Source: Nymphaea colorata
Taxonomy: Eukaryota > Streptophyta > Magnoliopsida > Nymphaeales > Nymphaeaceae
Direction of reading: 5' to 3'
Assembly: GCF_008831285.2 (NCBI RefSeq)
Contig: NC_045150.1
Coordinates: 9,934,001-9,998,000 of the forward strand
DNA length: 64,000 bases
This document shows, one piece after another, positions 10,287 to 21,895 of this stretch (positions are counted from its first letter, which is position 1; every line of letters begins with the position of its first letter). A model generated the notes under the pieces. The model was given only the letters and a program-made list of their open reading frames with translations. It did not search any database and was not told where the DNA came from. A program made the translations under genes and the position numbers.

Positions 10287-12672
10287 TCAACCAAACAAGG
10301 CTGAGTTCTTCTTGGATGCACCTGGCCGAGTGCTGGGCCGACTTCGGCCATCCTGGTTGAAGTTCTTGAATTCCCAAGGCCTGTAGCTTGCCTGTGGTTG
10401 GATGCTTGCATCAAACTGATGCCTGGCCTGATGTCGTCCCAATGTTAACCTCCTTAGCGACCAAGAGGCCCTTTGCAAATGAAGCAAGAGGCTGCCCTTG
10501 CCTGGGCCGGTAGTGATGAGCCTCGCAGCCATGCCTCTGTGCATCAGCATTATTGTCGTTGCCCCGCCATCCTGGCCGGCCAAGGGTTGGGTCACATCAG
10601 ATGCACCCCTCTTAAAATGGAGCCTACTCTTAGGCTCCTTGAGTCTCACCTGTCACCGTGACGGCGAGCACTTCCCAAGGAAGACGGAGCTCTTTTGCAG
10701 CCATTGTGTTTTGGTTTCCTACAATCTTGCCCTTGCTGCGGCTGCATTGTTCCTCCGGATGATGCCAAAAATGAATATTGCTGGATTCTGTTTGGGGCAG
10801 CTTTGTTCATTCTTCATGAAACCTGCACCCTCCGGTTGTGTCCTCTTTTGGCAGAATTTTGGTAGGAGGACTAAACATTGGCATGCCTCCGTATTTTTCC
10901 AGCTCTTGCCCCATGCTAGCCATCTTCAGTCGACTGTCTTGGGTGGGATTGGGCCACCTGATACGACACCCAAGGATGGTGCAACTATTTTCCTCGGCGT
11001 GCTGGTCTGAGAAACTGAAAGAGTACATTGCTGCTCATGTGGAGGGCAGGGAATCTAGTTCAGCCAAATTTTTGTCACAGCTCACGTAGTCCCCCCATGG
11101 TCGCAGTTGTCCTTGCTGGTCCCAGTCGTTAGGCTCCCGATGTCCCCTTTGCGACTCACATGCCTGTTCTGGCCCTTTGCTGTTTCACCTTGGGAATGGA
11201 GGTGTTGATCTTCTCTACGCTGCTGTGGACAAGAGTAGATCAGTCTAGGTTTGGCCCATTGAAAGTGAACCTATTCGAGCATGCCCTTCACTGTGATGCC
11301 TTCTAGTGGCAGATCGCCACGCGGAGGGAAAGTGTTTGGCGTTGTGATTTTCTTTACAGCATCTTGTGCTCGGGTGACACCCTGCAGATGTTCTTTTGGC
11401 AGTATTGCCAAAGGTGCGGCCACCCTAGATTGTGGGTGGGAACATACCAGCAACCCCCCTTAGGCTGCTGCTCCATGCTTCTAATGGAGGCAGCGTTATA
11501 GGGTCTTTGTGTAGGAGGTTGATCCCACCCTGAACAGCTTCGTAGCCCATGATGCACTCCAATGGATCTGGTAGAATTTGGTGGCTGCATATGCTGAAAT
11601 ATAAATTGTTTCTCTTCCCCTTACTTGAACCGAATTGATATGGTTTGTTAAGCTGTGGGTAGTCGTCCTCTTTGGCCAGCTCAGCAGTCTTGGCCCATCT
11701 GTTCGCCTCACACTTTGCCCCCTTCCTTGGTCTGAGGTGGTTCTCTCAAAACTCAAGGCATTCATGATGGGACCGTTGGTTCCCAAGTCATATACGATCA
11801 CCCTTTCACCACCCTCCTCAAGGATCCTACTGATTCTTTCAAGGAGGTCGGAGGAATCCTTGCTGAGTCGCTTTAGCCGAGGGCTGTCAAGTGTCAAGTT
11901 CAACGCCTGGTCCCCATCCAACGAGAATAAACAGGCTTGCATGGAGCTGTCGACCCTGCACCCTGTTTTCCCAATGTCTGTAGGTAGTGCAAAAGGGCCC
12001 TCCTGTGTTGACCCACATTTGAGCCCCCTGCTGACTCAAGATGGCTTGAGCAGACCCACCCTCAACGAGCCAAACTGCTCCAGCAGTGCCGACATATCCT
12101 TTTACATTCACTGCAATTGCTGGGGTCTCCTTGGCAGGCGTTGTCCTCACAGCCGGGCAGGAAACGGAGATGGAGAGTGTGGGCTGCCCGCAGTTTGCCT
12201 TTAACAGGCTGGTTGTGCATGGAAGATGTAACAATCACACCTCTGCCTTTTTCTTTGGCAACTCCGGAAGAGCCACTGGTTTGGCTTCTTCTAGCAGGTC
12301 GTCGGCTGCTTACACTCATGTAGCCGCCCCCATTTGGCTCCGCACGTGAAGCACTGGCCGTGCTTGAAACGTACTCACCTTTCCTTAGGAGACAAGTGTT
12401 GTAATGACTGGTTGAGGGCATTCCTTGGGTCCACTGGTGGCGGAATGCCCTCCTCGGTTGGTATGTAGTCGCTGGCCCTGGCTAGCGTGGGCAACATCAA
12501 CTACATTTTTTGCTGAAGAGACCAACCTAGGTTCTCTTTTCCCATTCCAGCTCGAAAGTCTGGGCCGTGTCCTGCCAGTTGTGAGTCTAGTTCTCCTCCT
12601 TTGTCCTGGCACCTTCATGCTTTGAGCGTGTGTCAGTTCTCCCCAGTGGCACATGTAGAACTCGGAATACAA
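10287..12672 (-). pseudogene. Decayed Ty3/gypsy gag-pro region (minus copy)
   Basis: On the minus strand, 12476-12360 reads SDYIPTEEGIPPPVDPRNAL, then an Asn-Gln-rich stretch ending LSPKER, a TGA stop, VRFKHGQ and the zinc-knuckle-like CFTCGAKWGRLHEC (12353-12312) followed by KQPT. CX2C followed by HXC after a basic stretch is the arrangement seen in gag of many plant gypsy elements, including chromoviruses. Below 12300 the strand stays GC-rich with several long open frames (11496-11942, 11887-12234, 10287-10649) but no protease or polymerase motif that I can place with confidence. It is a relic with stops and shifts. The family (chromovirus-like) is an inference. Confidence 0.45.
12380..12640. 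repeat. Inverted repeat arm (right)
   Basis: Reverse-complement partner of 9300-9565. The arms enclose about 2.8 kb. Confidence 0.85.
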
Positions 12673-14078
12673 ACCTGCTGCTCTGATGCATCTGATTCCC
12701 GAAATTTGATAACAGAGATGATAGCTGAAAATGACTTTCTAGAGGTGACTAGATAAACAAGAAGAAACATAAATATACAGCTGATAGCATACTTATCAAG
12801 CTTTGCATCTTTTGGCACAAGACCTAGATCTGCTTGCACTACACTTTCCTTTCCATAGCACAGTCGTTCAGAACATGATTTTGTCTAATGATAAAAAGAG
12901 AAAAAGGAATACAACAATAAACATATGTCAAATGCTCTTGAGATATTTAAACAATAAAAGTCACACTCATTCAGAAGAAACGTCAATGACCTCACCTGCT
13001 TTAAGGTCCTGGCACCTCAAGAAAGGCTTCAAAAAGATTTTGAAGCAGGCACAAGAAAAGAGTTGAATAAAATAGCATAAAAGAAGACAGAAGAATTAAG
13101 AAACAGTCAACGAGGAACAAAAACTGTTGTCAATAAAAGAAGTGATGCTAAATTTATTCTAAATCTAATCAGTCAGCAAAAGATTCAATGATTAGCTGAA
13201 ACAAACAGGAATCATTTGCGATCAGAGAAGTTAAAAATTGTATTGTTTATGATAAAGGTAAAAGAGAAAAAATAAAAAGTTCAGAATATTGAAAATAATT
13301 AAAAATAAAAAGGACATGTGCCCTTACTGGATTGGATCTATATTGATTCAAAGAGGGTTGATTTGGATCCATGGATTTCAGTACCATGAAATAAAGTATA
13401 ATTCCAGCCAGGGTCATTCTTGAACGGCTCAAAATCATGTCAAATTGCTGAATAAATGTGATAACAGCAATAATAGTAGCGATAGCTATTAATAAAAACC
13501 ACTTAAATCAAACAAAGCCAACTTGTTCTTAGCTCACTAACAAATCACAGTATTATCATGTCAGAGAGGCATTGTGATCACCACTGATTAATTTAACATT
13601 ACAAACAGCACCAATATACGGCTAGAATGCTGGATGCACATCATGTACTTAATAGGCAGCCTAGTTGGAAAAGAGAAAAACCAAGTAAGGACAAGACTGT
13701 CGTAAGTTAATGTGGGAAATACACAATAACATAATGGAGAATGCTGACAAGAAGGAAATGAACTTCAAATTTACATGAATCACTGAACATGTCCTGCTTG
13801 CAAGATACACCCAGAATGATTTCATTTGAAAGCAGAGACTAGAGAGTAAAAAGTAATTAGTTTGGGAAAAAAAGAAATTAACATAACACCAGAAGAAAAA
13901 ACAGTTCTTTGTGACCGACTTAAGCATAAAATGCTTATTCATGTGCTATATTTCTAATAGAAGCACTAAATTAGCATGTGCGAGGGAATGCAAAATGATA
14001 ACTAATTGATGAACATATTAACAATTAAAATCATCAACCTTTGAGCTGCATTGTCTGTCTCTTCATTATCTATGCATT
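12673..14078. other. Anonymous A-rich region
   Basis: No recognisable gene. If 14079-14174 is a terminal exon on the minus strand, this is downstream flank. Confidence 0.4.
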
Positions 14079-14174
14079 TTAGCTCGTTTTCATCAAAGCT
14101 GTGCCCAAGCAGGAAGTCTCAGGCGCTGTAAATAAATTGGTGCCAAAGTCATCAAAGTTATCCATATCAACATT
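14079..14174 (-). CDS. Possible terminal exon of an unidentified host gene
   Basis: On the minus strand a good acceptor (a T-rich tract with a CTAAT branch-like site, then TTGATAATTGCAG) ends at 14175. The following 31 codons, NVDMDNFDDFGTNLFTAPET and then SCLGTALMKTS, close with TAA at 14081-14079. The acidic, aromatic-spaced composition looks like genuine protein C-terminus sequence rather than transposon. I do not recognise the family. No matching upstream exon could be fixed between 14175 and the gap at 15660, so the gene may be broken, may continue across the gap, or the call may be wrong. Confidence 0.35.
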   Translation of the reverse strand, partial: NVDMDNFDDFGTNLFTAPETSCLGTALMKTS

Positions 14175-15659
14175 CTGCAATTATCAAAAGAAGACAAAAA
14201 TTAGTCATGGACTAGACTATCAATCTTCTGTTTCCCAAAAACAGATAACATCATAACTAGACGATAAGGAATAAGTTATCTAAGCATAATTATTTCCAGT
14301 TAGTTAAAACACCAAGCACTTATTCACATTTGCCTCTGTTCTCGGGACCAGGGTTAGTATGGAATCGGGAGCGAGTAGAGAGACCCCTACAAATTTTTGG
14401 AAGTAGGAACCAAGAAATGAACTGGAAGTGACCAAAAGTAGATCATGAAGCAAATGAGAGCTAAGTAGCAAGTTAAGAAACAACTAGCCAGCAAAAAATA
14501 TAACTTATAAACAAAGATCAAACATTCAAGTTTCAAACTCCAAACTTTTTGCATAATTAAGTTTCAAGCTTGGGCAAATATTTATATAGAGTGAGATTAA
14601 TCGGATCAAGGTTTTTTAATAGAGTGAGATTATGCACTACTGTAGTCACTCCTCCCATAGAGTGGGATTACTAGCTTCCCCTTTCTGAAAGCTAAAAGTG
14701 AAAAGGAAGAAATTGCATTGATTTAGGCCTTTGGAACCTCAGTTCTTGAGGATAGTCGAAGCAAATGTGTATACTGTACATATCAACAAATGAATTTGAA
14801 CATGGACTGAGATATAAAATTACTGGGAACTTTGCCTCAACAACCAGCTTATAGTGTTCAGTACTACACAATATGCAAGGAAAAGAAAGAAGAGTTAGCA
14901 AAGAAGCTACATTGCAATGAGATGCACTACAAGAACTAATGCAAACGGGGCTACTTTAATGACAAACTAACTACCCTAGAGATTTTATAAAGAAAAGTTC
15001 TACATGTCAACAACATCGAAGTTCAATGTGGCTACTTTAATTTGACTCAAAGTGAAGGAGCCAGTTTGGAGTTCGAGTTTGTGAAGTTCTGCAAAAGTTG
15101 CATGTTCAGGTCAAGAAAATGGTGGGCTACATAGAAAGAAAATGAATGCCAAAGGCTGCAAAATAAGCATATGGGGTCATAGTCCAGCATTCCAAGGAGG
15201 ACTACTTGAAAATGCACTACAAGAACTAATGCAAACGGTGGGCTAGCTCGGCTCTGATCCACCACTGCTGCGACCCACTTGGCCGTTGAGCAGGGCTGTA
15301 TTCTGCTGTTGTGGGAACAACAGTCTTAGAAACATGTGGTCGTAAAACCTGTTTTTTCGACCGATTCCGGCCACTTCTCGGTTGAGCTCCAGTGTGATCG
15401 AAGCGCAACTCCCAAACTATGCTACACGTCTGATTTATGATGAGAGGACGTTGGTGGAGACAATGCCGAATTTTTGAAATTAACTGTTGGAAGTCTGGTT
15501 GCCCTGCCTATCTCGAGGAGCTTCAGTGTTCTGCCGAAAGATAGGGTTAGCTTCACCTCTATAGATTTTGGATTTTTGCTCAGATTTCCTCGTCCTATGG
15601 TTTGTTGGAACCATGAGGAAGTAAGGAAGATGTTGAACCCCTCTTTTGGATTTCGGCAC
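14175..15659. other. Anonymous region, possible introns
   Basis: It contains a 27-bp exact direct repeat at 14922-14948 and 15212-15238 (starting ATGCACTACAAGAACTAATG) that brackets 263 bases. No upstream exon for the 14079-14174 candidate was convincing. Confidence 0.4.
14922..15238. repeat. 27-bp direct repeats bracketing 263 bp
   Basis: Identical 27-mers at 14922-14948 and 15212-15238. This could be an unusually long target-site duplication around a short insertion, or the ends of a local duplication. The bracketed segment itself shows no terminal inverted repeats or A-tail. Confidence 0.7.
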
Positions 15660-15759
15660 NNNNNNNNNNNNNNNNNNNNNNNNNNNNNNNNNNNNNNNNN
15701 NNNNNNNNNNNNNNNNNNNNNNNNNNNNNNNNNNNNNNNNNNNNNNNNNNNNNNNNNNN
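15660..15759. other. Assembly gap (100 N)
   Basis: Exactly 100 N, the conventional size for a gap of unknown length. Open frames running through it are meaningless. Confidence 0.99.
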
Positions 15760-16026
15760 AAGAATCTTTTAAAAGTTGAGAGCATCAAACTTCCACATTT
15801 TTCTCAAACACTACACAGCATATAGAATGGAAAAGATGTTCAAGTCAAAATGAAATGCATCAAGGATAAGCATAGCCCTTGGTTGATTACCCTGGTAAAG
15901 GCACCGGGAACGGTCGATCCTCACACCAACGGGCTAGTCCCTTTCTCTCATTTTCAAAACAAAACTTCATTTTTCTGGAGCACTCCAAAATCAAACCAAA
16001 ATAAAAAATTTTTGGAGATGCGAACA
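15760..16026 (+). mobile_element. LTR 3' end fragment (plus strand)
   Basis: Collinear with the end of the LTR at 59500-59748: shared blocks include CATCAAACTTCCA, GCATAGCCCTTGG, TTGATTACCC.(C/T)GGTAAAGGCACCGG and TTTTTCTGGAGCACTCC. It stops at GATGCGAACA (16026), the position equivalent to the LTR terminus. No primer-binding site follows, so this is a 3' LTR end or solo LTR. Its upstream part is lost in the gap. Confidence 0.75.
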
Positions 16027-17810
16027 ATGGGCTTGGATCTTGATGGCTGGGCCGATCCCAGGCTTGATTATTGATGCCCAACTGCTTATTGGGCTAGGCA
16101 GCCCAATATCCAACTCTAGCAAAAAGGCATGCATTGGGTGGCTTCGAAGATGGTTGAAATGATTTTGTTGTTTCATAGATTTTAATGACTTGGTGTTAGC
16201 CTATTCAAGCATTTCAGTTCACAAAAACTGCATCCCTTGTATTTTTGTCATTGACATTGCCACTTGCACACAAGAATCTTGTGGATGGTCAGTAAGCTTT
16301 TCCAAGCCTTCAACTATGTAATTCAAATTTCATGATAATTTTCTCACTAGAAAATAATTTTCTCAATCAAAGTATGGTGTACAAAGTTGACATGACGTTT
16401 TAGGTGATATTTGGCAACCTACACAAAGCCTAATTGGTTAAATCGGTATCATTAATGTCATCAAAATCATTTTGAATCAAATTGAAAAGCTTATGATTGT
16501 GCAAATTGGTTGAATCCAATTGGAACTGAAATTGTTATTGGATCGGATTAATGAAATGATATATTCCCAATATCAAAATCTTTAATGAGAAAATCAATAG
16601 GATATTTAGGAAGCAAATTTTGATGACGATGATGATGATGATGATGGTAATAATTTTAAATATCAGAAACAGTAACCTAATAATGATACCTGAGTAATAA
16701 TATTTTAATAACAAATAGAAAAATATTATCAATTTTTTATATATTCTTATTTATAGGGAAAGTTTTTTGCCCCATTCATCTCTCTTTTGTTTAAAGACTT
16801 TTCATTTTGATGAAAACATAACAGATTAAATATGCCATGAAAACATCCACCATTAGAGTGCATACTTATCAAATATGCATGAAAGAAGCCAAATTTTAGT
16901 TGTTCCCCTGCTTACATAGGCAACTAGATGCCACCTCCCCTATTTATTGGAACCAGCATCAATAATAATGCCATAAACACTTTTAGGAAAGATTTAGCTC
17001 CTGTGTGGCATTTTACTATAGATTAACCTGATTGAACATGAAGAGGCGGATTTATGACCGGCTCAGTAGATTTGATTTAAAAAATCGGTTGAATTTTATG
17101 TCTCTTGAATCAGCTCTTGCATTTGAATCAAATCAGTTGATTTTGTCCGATTAGATCAACATGAAGCTCTTTAATTTTAGGTTTACAAAATAAGGCAGTA
17201 AGGGTTGACGTGTAACAATAAGTGCTGATACAGTTTACGGTGCCAGTATTGACATACGAGGGCCGAGACAGTAACATATAGCTTGGAATGCAACATTGAA
17301 TTTTTGCCATATTTGTAATGAAGTAAATTGCTGAGAAACAGGTGACCCAGGAGGGCCTGCTTCCTTATAAAAATTCCGATGCCAAAAGCCTTATATGGAC
17401 ATCTTGGTGTGATTTCTTAGAACCTTACACTTTGCAAAAAATTTACAATTTCAATGCTTTCATATATCCGCATGAATTAAAAAAAAAACACACACACTAT
17501 AAAATGCATGAATTATAAATTATTTGACTATAAGCAGTTTCCATATATTTTTTTTCAAACATCTCATATAATTTTGAAGATATGTGGACAGTGCTAGCTA
17601 ATGCATTTTCTGAAGAGTTAAGAATGTAAGCGCATTTTTCAGATAGTGAGTATCTGTTTTAAATTTGTGAAGATGAATAAATGCATATTAATGGCCTAAA
17701 TATGAAAAAACAAAACTTTGAAGGTCGCTCAAATAATGACCAATCCCAATTTTTAGTATTTGTACCGATTCAAGCCAAAGGACATTGCTTTCTATTTGAC
17801 CCAAACAGCA
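16027..17810. other. Anonymous AT-rich region
   Basis: It contains (GAT)n at 16622-16646 and a dispersed repeat at 16911-16999. No gene recognised. Confidence 0.4.
16911..16999. repeat. Dispersed repeat, copy 1
   Basis: Resembles 49573-49662 over about 90 bases in the same orientation, from CTTACATAGG through CACCTCCCC and ATGCCAT(A/G)AACACTT to GGAAAG. Origin unknown. Confidence 0.55.
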
Positions 17811-18093
17811 CCACATTTATCATTTATACATGGTACCTGCTGGTATTCACATAATTGATACTTGTATTCAATTACAAAAAAATAAAATGAAAGAGATGTT
17901 CATCATTTTGAGTAAGTTAAAACAGCTAGACAAGACTCACCAGTTCAGTTCAACAACACTTCAATTTACCAGACCCAAATCAAACAAGAGGAAGAGAGAA
18001 AGAGAGAAAGAAATAAGAGGCAACGAAATGGAAACACACATATTTTACTAAAAGAATTAATTACAATTTGCCACCGATTTTCAGTAATGTTAT
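17811..18093. other. 3' flank of the NLR relic
   Basis: Contains a GA-rich patch (17990-18015). No polyadenylation signal was singled out. Confidence 0.35.
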
Positions 18094-21000
18094 CTATATG
18101 ACTAATCTTTTCCCAAGACGATTTCTTAACGGCTGTGGCAGATGGAGTGCTGGACATGAGAAAATCCACAACCGTTGAAGCTTCGAGAGGCAGGCGATCT
18201 GTTGCTGAGCATCGGTGGAAAATGTTGTTTCATTTTGTTGTTGTCGGGGAGTATTATTATTCACATCCACCAGAGACTTCAGATTGGGGAAGTCTTGAAG
18301 CCACAGAAATTTCAGTTTCGGGAGGCATTGCCAGTGGCCTCCCAAGCTGATGTCCTCAGAGAAACAGCGTAGTTCCAACACCTCCAGTTGAGAGAGACCC
18401 CACACCCACTGAGGCACCCATCCCCATTTGACCTCCTCATCAACATTCGTGATGTCTCTCAATTCCAGAGCCTTGAAGGAGGGTAGAAATGTTGGTACCT
18501 CCGATGGCAATGAAGATGGCAGTAGTACTGCTGATTTTGAATCCAACTTCAAGCAAATGAGGTTAGGCATTTGCTCAAGCAATTTCCATCCCAATCTTTC
18601 ACTTCGGCAATTCTTCAGTGACAGCGTTCGGAGCTGAGTCACTTGACCACCATGCCCCGCCAGCTCCAATAGAGCATAAATCAAGCCTTCTGTCTGTACC
18701 TTTGGACAAGTTTCAAAACTCGCCTTTCTTAAGCATGGCATAAAAGTAAGTGTTATTTCCCAGTTGGGCAAATGCTTCACATCCAGTTCCTCAAGTGAAG
18801 GAAGGTGAGTGGGGAGCTGCTTCAATATCTTCAGGTAAGACAACTTCAGTCTCTTTAAATCCGGCATGTGATCATCAGATACTTGCTGTAGCCTGCCACA
18901 TCCCTCTACCTCCAATGACTCCAATGCAGGAACGTTAGTGAGTCTTCAACCTTTCACATCGGTACACATGCAACGACTCCAATGCAGGCATGTTAGCAAG
19001 AGTCTTCAGCCTTTCGCATCTGGACAGAGTCAACGACTCTAATGCTGGCAGGTCACCAACCTTGTTGAGCCCATCACACAGCCAAATCTCCAAGGACTTC
19101 AACGAAAGCATGCTTGGCAATTCACACAATGTTGGGCAGTTTTGGACCTTCAATTCTTCCAATGATTTAATTCCTATCACTGTTGCCAACAATGGGCAAC
19201 GCTGCAGCTGTAGTGTCTGCATCTCCCCATAATTGGTATCCAAATACCATCCCTATATCCTTTATAACTATAAATTCCCAACCTCTCTATGCCATATGGA
19301 GGTTCCAAAGCCTCCAGCAAACTCCTCTCTTTGGAAGCATTATCCACTCTGTCATCATCTTGCTCCTCAAAATAAAATTTCACCCCAATTAACTCATGCT
19401 TCTCCTTAAGCTGTGCATTTTTTGCATCAATTACTTTCACCCTTCCCCCACCCAAACATTCTATTAACAATTCTCCCTTCAGTTTGTTCAAGTCTTTTAG
19501 TTCCCTAATATTGCATCCTCTTGTATCCCCCTTGTCATCGCTTACAATAAGTCTATACAAGATCCGTAAATTAGTAAGCATCCCCAGGCCTTCGGTTATA
19601 AATTTCAATTCCTCTATATCTTTCAGCCCAAGATACCTCAAAGTGCTCAGTTCACCTATTTCCTTGGGCAATTCTTCAATTTTACTAACACTTAAATCCA
19701 ATATTTGCAAGTTACAGAGTCTGCCGATTGAACTGGGCAACCGTTTCACATTAGAATAGCTTAGATCGAGATATTTTAGAAGTGAAAGATCTTCAATTGA
19801 CTTTGGCAACTCATACATCCTATATCCTCTCAATGACAACACCCTCAACCACTTGAAATTGGTTAAGTGTGCAATATAAACTGAACGCAAGTCTGACTTG
19901 GAATCAGAATCAGGATCGCACAACAATGTCCGCACCTTATTTGCTGCTCCTGAGGCATTGTACTTGTGCTCTGCATCATCGATTCCAAGTAATGACAGAT
20001 GGGAGGTGTGCTCAGTGGCGGAGGCATGGCTATATTCCTTTCCACCAATATATAAGGCAAGGTCATGAAAAATGTCATGCAATTAGAGATCCTTATGTTT
20101 AGTTTTCTTCAATCATGCACCGATTTAGCAAATCATTAATCCATTAGTTAGCAGTCACTTCCACATCAATGCCTTCCTTTTCCTCAACCAATCCATGCGC
20201 CATCCATTGCATGACCAATCTACCCCTTTGTATGTCATAATACTTTGGATAAATGCAGCAATATACAAAACAACTCTTCAAGTAATCTGGCAAGTCATCG
20301 TAGTTCAGTATGACACCAGGAAGAATGCTACTACGTATTTCCCATATCTCACTCTTGTCAATGCTTTCCCAGTCGTCTTTCATCACCATTTTTGTACGCA
20401 TTAAGGATCATACCGTTTGGACAACAAGTGGCAACCCACCACACTTTGCCACTATTTTCTCCCCAATACCTTTCAAATTGTGACTCTCCAATTCATGTTC
20501 TTGTATCTTTGCCACACGCAGAAACAAGCTCCAACTTTCATCCAAAGACATTTCTGTCAACTTATACATTTTATCACCAATTCCTTGAGAATCTTCTACC
20601 TTTCTACTGGTGATCAAAATCTTGCTCTCCTTTGCACCTCCCATTAGGGTGTCCGCTACCTCTCCCATCCACCAACCTAATTACCATACATCATCTAAAA
20701 CCAATAAGAACTTGCTCTTTCACAGCTCACTCTGTAATCATGTGCACAAACCACTCAAGGAAGTGCTACCTTTAAGTTCTCCTTCTGATTCCTTGCATAC
20801 TTCCTTTAGTATTTTTCGCAGCAAACCCATACGATTTGGCTTCTCTGAAACACAAACTCACCACCTGCAGTTCCCAAACTGTTCTTTGAATTTATTAAAA
20901 ACCATTTTTTCAAGAGTTGTTTTCCCAATTCCACCTTGACCTGAAATGGATACAATAGAAACACCATCTTTTTCCAGCGCACTACTCTTTTTATAGCCAT

Positions 21001-21592
21001 CAAACAAGAGTTCTTTTACTTTCTCTTTAACATATGCCCTACCCATGGGTGGTTGTGCAGTACCTATGAGATGGGATGTCCCTCAAGAATTGTCATGTTC
21101 ACCACCAAAAGGATGCTCACTCTCAACTTTTGGTGTTCAGTTGAACAAATCCACCATTTCCATATATTTTTCTATTTCATTAAGCTTTAGGTTGATCCTT
21201 TTAATTTCATTACCAAGTTGGGAAGAAGCAAATACATGTTCCTTAAAGCGAGAGCACAAAGTGATCCAGGGCTTTCTTTCCTTGTTCAATGAAGTTATTG
21301 AACCCTTTTCTCTTTTCCTGAGCTCAATTATGGTTTCATATCCTTCGATGATGTCCTGGGCATCATATAAAACGTCCTTCAGATCTGCCTCCAGATATCT
21401 GTTTCACTGGTTTCTGAAAAATGGCTTTCGCTCTACGACTTTGATGGTCTTCTGCAAGCCTTCCAGCTTTTTCTGGAGCTTCTCGACTTTGGCATTCCGG
21501 ATGAGGTCCACCTTGTCTTTCAACAAACTGGTTACAGACCAGAACATATTAGAAATGGCTGCTTCTGCAAATGCATCGATTACAATTGCCAT
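18094..21592 (-). pseudogene. CC-NBS-LRR (NLR) resistance gene, pseudogene
   Basis: Intact homologues are cytosolic immune receptors that switch with bound ADP/ATP. The chosen ATG at 21592 opens MAIVIDAFAEAAISNMFWSV, a typical Rx-like coiled-coil start. In the same frame follow LKDVLYDAQDIIE, the P-loop GQGGIGKTT (20941-20915), kinase-2 LLVLDDVW (ending 20684), RNBS-B KILITSR (20626-20603), CGGLPL (20442-20426) and RNBS-D CFVYCCIYPKYY (20272-20237). LHDIFHDL (20082-20059) is the MHD region. LRRs follow to 18094. Breaks: nine in-frame stops between 21406 and 20144, at least one frameshift near 20110, another near 19243, and a 2-base deletion near 18935. The LRR half is otherwise open (301 and 276 codons). 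No intron is needed. The kinase-2 tryptophan suggests the CNL rather than TNL class. Sequencing error could explain isolated shifts but hardly nine stops. Confidence 0.93.
18935..19040 (-). repeat. Tandem LRR-coding repeat with 2-base deletion
   Basis: On the minus strand two consecutive LRR units encode RCERLKT.AN(M/V)PALESL. The upstream unit reads AAGACTCTTGCTAAC; the downstream one reads AAGACTCACTAAC, two bases shorter, which shifts the frame into a stop at 18935. Re-entering the other frame restores NVPALESLEVEGCGRLQQVS. Confidence 0.8.
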
Positions 21593-21895
21593 CTTCCCCA
21601 GTCTCTCAGTCGGTGGAAGAGGAAGAGGAGCAATTTTCAAGTGTGTGTGTGTGTGTGTGAGACAGAGAGAGAGAGAGAATAAATACAACAGGTCTCCCTC
21701 TTTCTTTAATTTCTAGTTGCCGATTTTATAAGAAAGAATAATCCCTCTTTCTTTAATTTCTAGATGCAGATTTTATAAGAAAGAATAATACCTCTTTCTT
21801 TAATTTCTAGTTGCCAATTTTATAAGAAAGAATAATCCCTCCCACCCTCAGCTTTCTTTCATTTCCAGTTGCCTATTTTACAAGAAAGAATGAAT
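21593..21895. repeat. GT/GA microsatellite and 47-bp tandem repeats 5' of the NLR
   Basis: (GT)n(GA)n at 21640-21680 is followed by a 47-bp unit (CCTCTTTCTTTAATTTCTAG...) at 21696, 21743 and 21790, with a diverged fourth copy at about 21850-21893. They lie 100-300 bases upstream of the NLR start codon, in the position of a 5' leader or promoter. A single diverged copy is present at the paralogous site near 61755. Confidence 0.85.

Noticed and set aside
20144-21592. UGA recoding (selenocysteine or suppressor) as explanation of the NLR stops
   Set aside because: Plants lack a selenocysteine system, TAA stops occur as well, and downstream frameshifts show ordinary decay.
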